The notes beneath the pieces were generated by a model that saw only the letters and a program-made list of their open reading frames with translations, did not search any database and was not told where the DNA came from. A stretch of DNA of 10,822 nucleotides from Hydrogenophaga intermedia (GTDB lineage: Bacteria; Pseudomonadota; Gammaproteobacteria; Burkholderiales; Burkholderiaceae_C), in assembly GCA_945869245.1 (NCBI GenBank), contig CAMBOY010000086.1:1-10822 (forward strand), written 5' to 3'. Positions 6,168 through 10,822 of this stretch are shown piece after piece. How positions within the stretch are numbered: position 1 is the first letter of the stretch; the number at the start of each line of letters is the position of its first letter. A program made the translations under genes and the position numbers.

Positions 6168-6240
6168 CCCCCCGCGCCGCCTGCGGCGTCACCCCCCAGG
6201 GGGCGCCAGCGGCGGACCGGCGAAGCCGGATCCGCGCTGG
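6168..6240 (+). repeat. Structured intergenic repeat, copy C (3' of dnaN)
   Basis: It begins at the base after the dnaN TAA with CCCCCCGCGCCGCC. It has a CGCCG/CGGCG stem with loop CCTG, a short CCCC/GGGG stem, then the long hairpin. In that hairpin CCAGC (6206-6210) pairs with GCTGG (6236-6240), G6211 bulges, GCGGA (6212-6216) pairs with TCCGC (6231-6235), and CCGGC (6217-6221) pairs with GCCGG (6225-6229) around GAA, with A6230 bulged. Fifteen pairs form with outer arms unlike those of copies A and B, so the fold is conserved more than the sequence. Confidence 0.8.
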
Positions 6241-6278
6241 CCTTGACCAGAGAGCCTCGCTCCGCCACCTTTGCCTGT

Positions 6279-6306
6279 AACCCGCCTGTGCGGGTTTGAT
6301 GTTTTT
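6279..6306 (+). terminator. Terminator-like hairpin and T-tract just before gyrB
   Basis: AACCCGC (6279-6285) and GCGGGTT (6290-6296) form a perfect 7-bp stem with loop CTGT. A T-rich run follows, ending in five T (6302-6306). It would stop transcripts from dnaN, yet lies only about 20 nt before the gyrB ATG. An alternative reading is a regulatory site: TTGCCT (6271-6276) and TTTGAT (6295-6300) are 18 nt apart and could be a weak promoter with this inverted repeat in its spacer. Confidence 0.55.
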
Positions 6307-6326
6307 CAGAGATTGCGAAATTGACC

Positions 6327-8948
<2,622 letters not shown>

Positions 8949-8977
8949 CTTTGTAGGTTCTCAGAATATTTGCAAAT

Positions 8978-9011
8978 CGAAGTCCGTCACCGTGCTGGTT
9001 GACGGACTTCG
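8978..9011. terminator. 12-bp inverted repeat between convergent gyrB and lrp-like gene
   Basis: CGAAGTCCGTCA (8978-8989) and TGACGGACTTCG (9000-9011) are perfectly complementary with a 10-nt loop. It starts 29 nt after the gyrB stop and lies 62 nt past the stop of the convergent regulator gene, so it could terminate both. Neither side has a T-run, so it is not a classical intrinsic terminator; it may block 3' exonucleases or work with Rho. A separate perfect palindrome, ATTTGCAAAT, sits next to it at 8968-8977. Confidence 0.55.
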
Positions 9012-9073
9012 CTAACTTCAGGCTGGCACGGCTGGCGGGAGGCCAGTCAGCTGCAGAAACTAGGCCAAGCGAT

Positions 9074-9469
9074 TTATTTGATGTTCCGCACCACCGAATG
9101 CACGCGGTAAGTGCCGTAGGTCAACAAAGAGGTCAAAAACACGTCCAAATGCGCCGTCTCTTCGGGCTCGACTACCAAGTGGTAACAGCCCTCCCCGGCG
9201 GTTTTGCTGGCTTCTACGACCTCTGGCGCCGCTCGAATAAAGCGCTCGAAGTCATCAAAGCGCGTGCTGTTCATGAACACCGTGACCAGACATCGGCCCG
9301 GCGCAGCAATGTGGGCGTGAAAGCCAGTGATGACGCCTTCGTCTTGCAAGCGCTGCACCCGCATGGCTACGGCCTGGCCCGAGAGGTGTACGCGCCGCCC
9401 GATGTCTTGCCAGCTCATGCGGGCCTGCTGGCGCAGCACATCCAGGATGGCGCGGTCGACTTTGTCCAT
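9074..9469 (-). CDS. Lrp/AsnC family transcriptional regulator
   Basis: This is a small DNA-binding regulator of the feast/famine family, which usually binds amino acids or related small molecules. Residues 1-50 are the AsnC-type helix-turn-helix: VDRAILDVLRQQARMSWQDI at 4-23, then RRVHLSGQAVAMRVQRLQDE at 25-44 and GVITGF at 45-50. Residues 55-131 look like the RAM ligand-binding/oligomerisation domain, with TAGEGCYHLVV at 90-100 in place of the common TG-x-YDyll strand. At 131 residues it is shorter than Lrp itself (about 165) but within the range of small family members. The ATG at 9469 begins with MDKVDRAIL, the expected start. It is convergent with gyrB and divergent from the HD-domain gene, the usual arrangement for a regulator controlling itself or its neighbour. 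The regulated pathway cannot be told from sequence. Confidence 0.93.
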   Translation of the reverse strand: MDKVDRAILDVLRQQARMSWQDIGRRVHLSGQAVAMRVQRLQDEGVITGFHAHIAAPGRCLVTVFMNSTRFDDFERFIRAAPEVVEASKTAGEGCYHLVVEPEETAHLDVFLTSLLTYGTYRVHSVVRNIK

Positions 9470-9495
9470 GATTTACAGATTGAAAGCGGAGGCTT

Positions 9496-9527
9496 GGTAT
9501 TTCGGGGCAGATGCAAGGACAAATACC
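9496..9527. promoter_or_regulatory. Inverted repeat in the lrp-like/HD divergent promoter region
   Basis: GGTATTT (9496-9502) and AAATACC (9521-9527) are exact complements, 18 nt apart, so their centres are about two helical turns apart. They lie in the 103-nt gap between divergent starts, where a dimeric Lrp-type regulator would be expected to bind. A -35/-10 pair is not convincing in either direction, so the promoters are not called. Assignment as an operator is inference. Confidence 0.4.
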
Positions 9528-9560
9528 CCTGCGGTTTCGGACAATGCGCGGCTTTGGGAA

Positions 9561-9566
9561 AAGGAA
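9561..9566 (+). promoter_or_regulatory. Shine-Dalgarno for the HD-domain gene
   Basis: AAGGAA sits six bases before the GTG at 9573 and decides the start of a frame that stays open well upstream into the regulator gene on the other strand. Confidence 0.7.
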
Positions 9567-9572
9567 CCTTTG

Positions 9573-10112
9573 GTGAACATCGAAACGCGCATCGACTTGC
9601 TGGAAGACATTTTGGCCCCTTGGGCGCCCGCGATGGGTGCCGACAGCGAGGGATACAAGAACCATTGTTACCGCATGATCCATTTCACGCTGGCTTTGCG
9701 CCCTTGCGATGAACAGGACAAGCAAAAACTGGTGATCGCCGCCGCGCACCACGACATTGGCATCTGGAGCGACCACACCGTGGACTACCTGCCGCCCTCC
9801 AAGGCGCTGGCGCTGCGTTACCTGGAAGGGCAGGGCTTGACGAACTGGTCAGAAGAAGTGGGCCTGATGATCGACGAACACCACAAGCTGACCCCCTTCA
9901 AGGACTCGAAATTTCCGCTGGTGGAGGCTTTCCGGCGCGGCGACCTGGTGGACTTTTCCATGGGCTGGCTGCGCCAGGGCTTATCTGCTGCGTTCGTGCG
10001 GGAGGTGAAGGCGGCATTCCCGAACGCGGGGTTTCACAAGATGCTCATGCGTTCGGCGGGACAGTGGTTTCGCCAGCATCCCCTGTCGCCGCCGCCGTTC
10101 ATGAAGTGGTGA
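9573..10112 (+). CDS. HD-domain protein, putative metal-dependent phosphohydrolase
   Basis: The 179-residue product looks like a single HD domain, a metal-dependent phosphohydrolase fold; the substrate is unknown. Likely metal ligands are H31 (HCYR), the HD pair H60-D61 in AAAHHDIG (57-64), H103/H104 in DEHHK, and D124 in RRGDLVDFS (121-129). No signal peptide, membrane segment or extra domain is seen, so it should be cytoplasmic. The GTG at 9573 is chosen because AAGGAA lies six bases upstream and the N-terminus (NIETRIDLLEDIL) follows at once; a TTG one codon earlier is an alternative. The longer open frame back to 9327 is antisense to the regulator and is rejected. It is divergent from the Lrp-like gene, which may control it, and 88 nt upstream of the Fic gene, which has its own promoter-like region. 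The domain call is fairly sure, the function open. Confidence 0.85.
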   Translation: MNIETRIDLLEDILAPWAPAMGADSEGYKNHCYRMIHFTLALRPCDEQDKQKLVIAAAHHDIGIWSDHTVDYLPPSKALALRYLEGQGLTNWSEEVGLMIDEHHKLTPFKDSKFPLVEAFRRGDLVDFSMGWLRQGLSAAFVREVKAAFPNAGFHKMLMRSAGQWFRQHPLSPPPFMKW

Positions 10113-10129
10113 TTGGCGCAAAACAGGGC

Positions 10130-10158
10130 TTTACGACACTTCGTGTGTCGCATAAGAT
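10130..10158 (+). promoter_or_regulatory. Candidate promoter of the Fic gene
   Basis: TTTACG (10130-10135) and TAAGAT (10153-10158) are 17 nt apart, each matching the sigma70 consensus at 4/6. Transcription would start near 10165, about 36 nt before the ATG. One inverted repeat lies across the spacer and another over the predicted start site, which supports a regulated promoter here. Confidence 0.45.
10134..10150. promoter_or_regulatory. Inverted repeat 1 upstream of the Fic gene (candidate operator)
   Basis: CGACAC (10134-10139) and GTGTCG (10145-10150) are complementary with a 5-nt spacer. The right arm reads TGTCGCA (10146-10152), the same half-site found twice in the second repeat. It overlaps the -35 box and spacer of the candidate promoter. 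Confidence 0.55.
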
Positions 10159-10160
10159 GA

Positions 10161-10184
10161 TTTGCGACAGTGTTCTGTCGCAAA
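10161..10184. promoter_or_regulatory. Inverted repeat 2 upstream of the Fic gene (candidate operator)
   Basis: TTTGCGACAG (10161-10170) and CTGTCGCAAA (10175-10184) are perfectly complementary 10-nt arms around TGTT. It starts three bases after the -10 box and covers the expected transcription start, 16 nt before the Fic ATG. With no T-run after it, an operator is more likely than a terminator. A repressor with a winged-helix domain, such as the Fic protein itself, could bind it; that is inference. Confidence 0.65.
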
Positions 10185-10200
10185 CTCAGAAGCCCGCCGC

Positions 10201-10822
10201 ATGCCACGCCTCACCCCCACCCCAGAGCTGGACCGTCTGGTCGAACTCATAGTCACCGCCCCCGAGGGCGTTGGCATTGACGCGCTCGCGCAGCAGCTGG
10301 GCACCCCGCTGCACCGCCGCACCTTGCAGCGGCGCTTGGCTTTGCTGGTTGCACAAGACCGCATCGAAATGCTGGGCGATCGCCGCACGGCGCGCTACCG
10401 CCACCGCTCATCCGCCGCCATCAGCGCACAAGAGCCCGAGGCCACCTGGCGCACCGCCGCACCGGCCGATGACATGCCCGTGTCGGCGCCGGGGGCCGAA
10501 GTCCGCGCCTACGTCACCCAGCCGCGCCACCAGCGCCGCCCGGTGGCTTACCGGCCGTCGTTCTTAGAGCAATACCAGCCCAATCACACGGCGTACCTGC
10601 CGCTGGACTTGCGCGAGCAGCTGCACGCCATGGGCCGCTCGCCCGCCGCGCAAACCCCCGCCGGCACCTTTGCCCGGGACATGCTCAACCGCTTGCTGAT
10701 CGACCTGTCTTGGGCCTCGTCGCAACTGGAGGGCAACACCTACAGCCGCCTGGACACCGAGCGGCTGATCGCCTTTGGCCAGGCCGCCGAAGGCAAGGAT
10801 GCGCTGGAAACGCAGATGATCC
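10201..10822 (+). CDS. Fic family protein with N-terminal winged-helix-like region (5'-part, runs off the window)
   Basis: Fic enzymes typically transfer AMP (or another nucleotide part) onto a hydroxyl side chain of a target protein. Only the first 207 codons are here, so the catalytic HPFx[D/E]GN motif lies beyond the window and cannot be confirmed. Residues 10-67 look like a winged helix: GIDALAQQLGTPLHRRTLQR at 25-44 as the helix-turn-helix, then a basic wing GDRRTARYRHR at 59-69. A Pro/Ala-rich linker follows to about 98. Residues 103-207 match the N-terminal part of Fic proteins, with YLPLDLREQLHAMG at 132-145. SWASSQLEGN at 170-179 contains the inhibitory-helix pattern [S/T]xxxE[G/N] (S173, E177, G178), whose glutamate blocks ATP positioning in the family. 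The ATG at 10201 follows a weak AGAAG. No separate antitoxin gene precedes it, consistent with built-in inhibition. Confidence 0.85.
   Translation, partial: MPRLTPTPELDRLVELIVTAPEGVGIDALAQQLGTPLHRRTLQRRLALLVAQDRIEMLGDRRTARYRHRSSAAISAQEPEATWRTAAPADDMPVSAPGAEVRAYVTQPRHQRRPVAYRPSFLEQYQPNHTAYLPLDLREQLHAMGRSPAAQTPAGTFARDMLNRLLIDLSWASSQLEGNTYSRLDTERLIAFGQAAEGKDALETQMI

Noticed and set aside
9327..9572. 82-codon extension of the HD-domain frame
   Set aside because: It is antisense to the Lrp-like gene, unlike HD proteins, and a good AAGGAA ribosome site sits just before the GTG at 9573.
10161..10184. Terminator of the HD-domain gene
   Set aside because: The stem is perfect but no T-run follows on plus, and the shared half-sites with the neighbouring repeat fit an operator better.
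10113..10200. Possible small antitoxin gene before the Fic gene
   Set aside because: The 88 nt hold promoter-like boxes and inverted repeats but no credible frame; the inhibitory motif is inside the Fic protein itself.

Overview
The window is the replication-origin neighbourhood of a GC-rich betaproteobacterium. Protein details of DnaA, DnaN, GyrB, YidC and MnmE (for example a lysine in the second YidC core helix and a roughly 870-residue GyrB with an N-terminal extension) fit the Burkholderiales, most likely Comamonadaceae. The family call is recognition by eye, not a database result.

Left arm (1-3262, all minus strand, running away from the origin): rpmH (ribosomal protein L34), rnpA (RNase P protein), yidD, yidC and the first 151 codons of mnmE. 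rnpA, yidD and yidC are packed with 8-nt and 4-nt overlaps, so they should be one translationally coupled operon. It makes a ribosomal protein, a tRNA-processing subunit, the membrane insertase pair and a tRNA-modification GTPase. A 220-nt gap between yidC and mnmE holds a structured repeat and a terminator-like hairpin only about 20 nt before the mnmE start.

Centre (3263-3461): the divergent rpmH/dnaA gap has a good sigma70-like promoter for rpmH. It also has a perfect DnaA box overlapping the likely dnaA promoter and a near-perfect box in the dnaA leader. Genes on both sides point away from this gap, as expected beside a bidirectional origin, but two boxes alone do not prove that the whole oriC is here.

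Right arm (3462-8948, plus strand): dnaA, dnaN and gyrB, the initiator, sliding clamp and gyrase B subunit. A structured intergenic repeat follows dnaA and dnaN and also follows yidC on the other strand, always in the sense direction of the upstream gene. Its long hairpin keeps pairing although the arms differ between copies. A second hairpin plus T-tract lies just before gyrB.

Far right (8949-10822): an accessory segment. It has a short Lrp/AsnC-type regulator (minus, convergent with gyrB), a divergent HD-domain hydrolase-like gene, and the start of a Fic-domain protein with an N-terminal winged-helix-like region and an inhibitory-helix motif. The Fic promoter region carries two inverted repeats sharing a TGTCGC half-site, which suggests autoregulation. 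I see no tRNA, rRNA, CRISPR array or insertion sequence.
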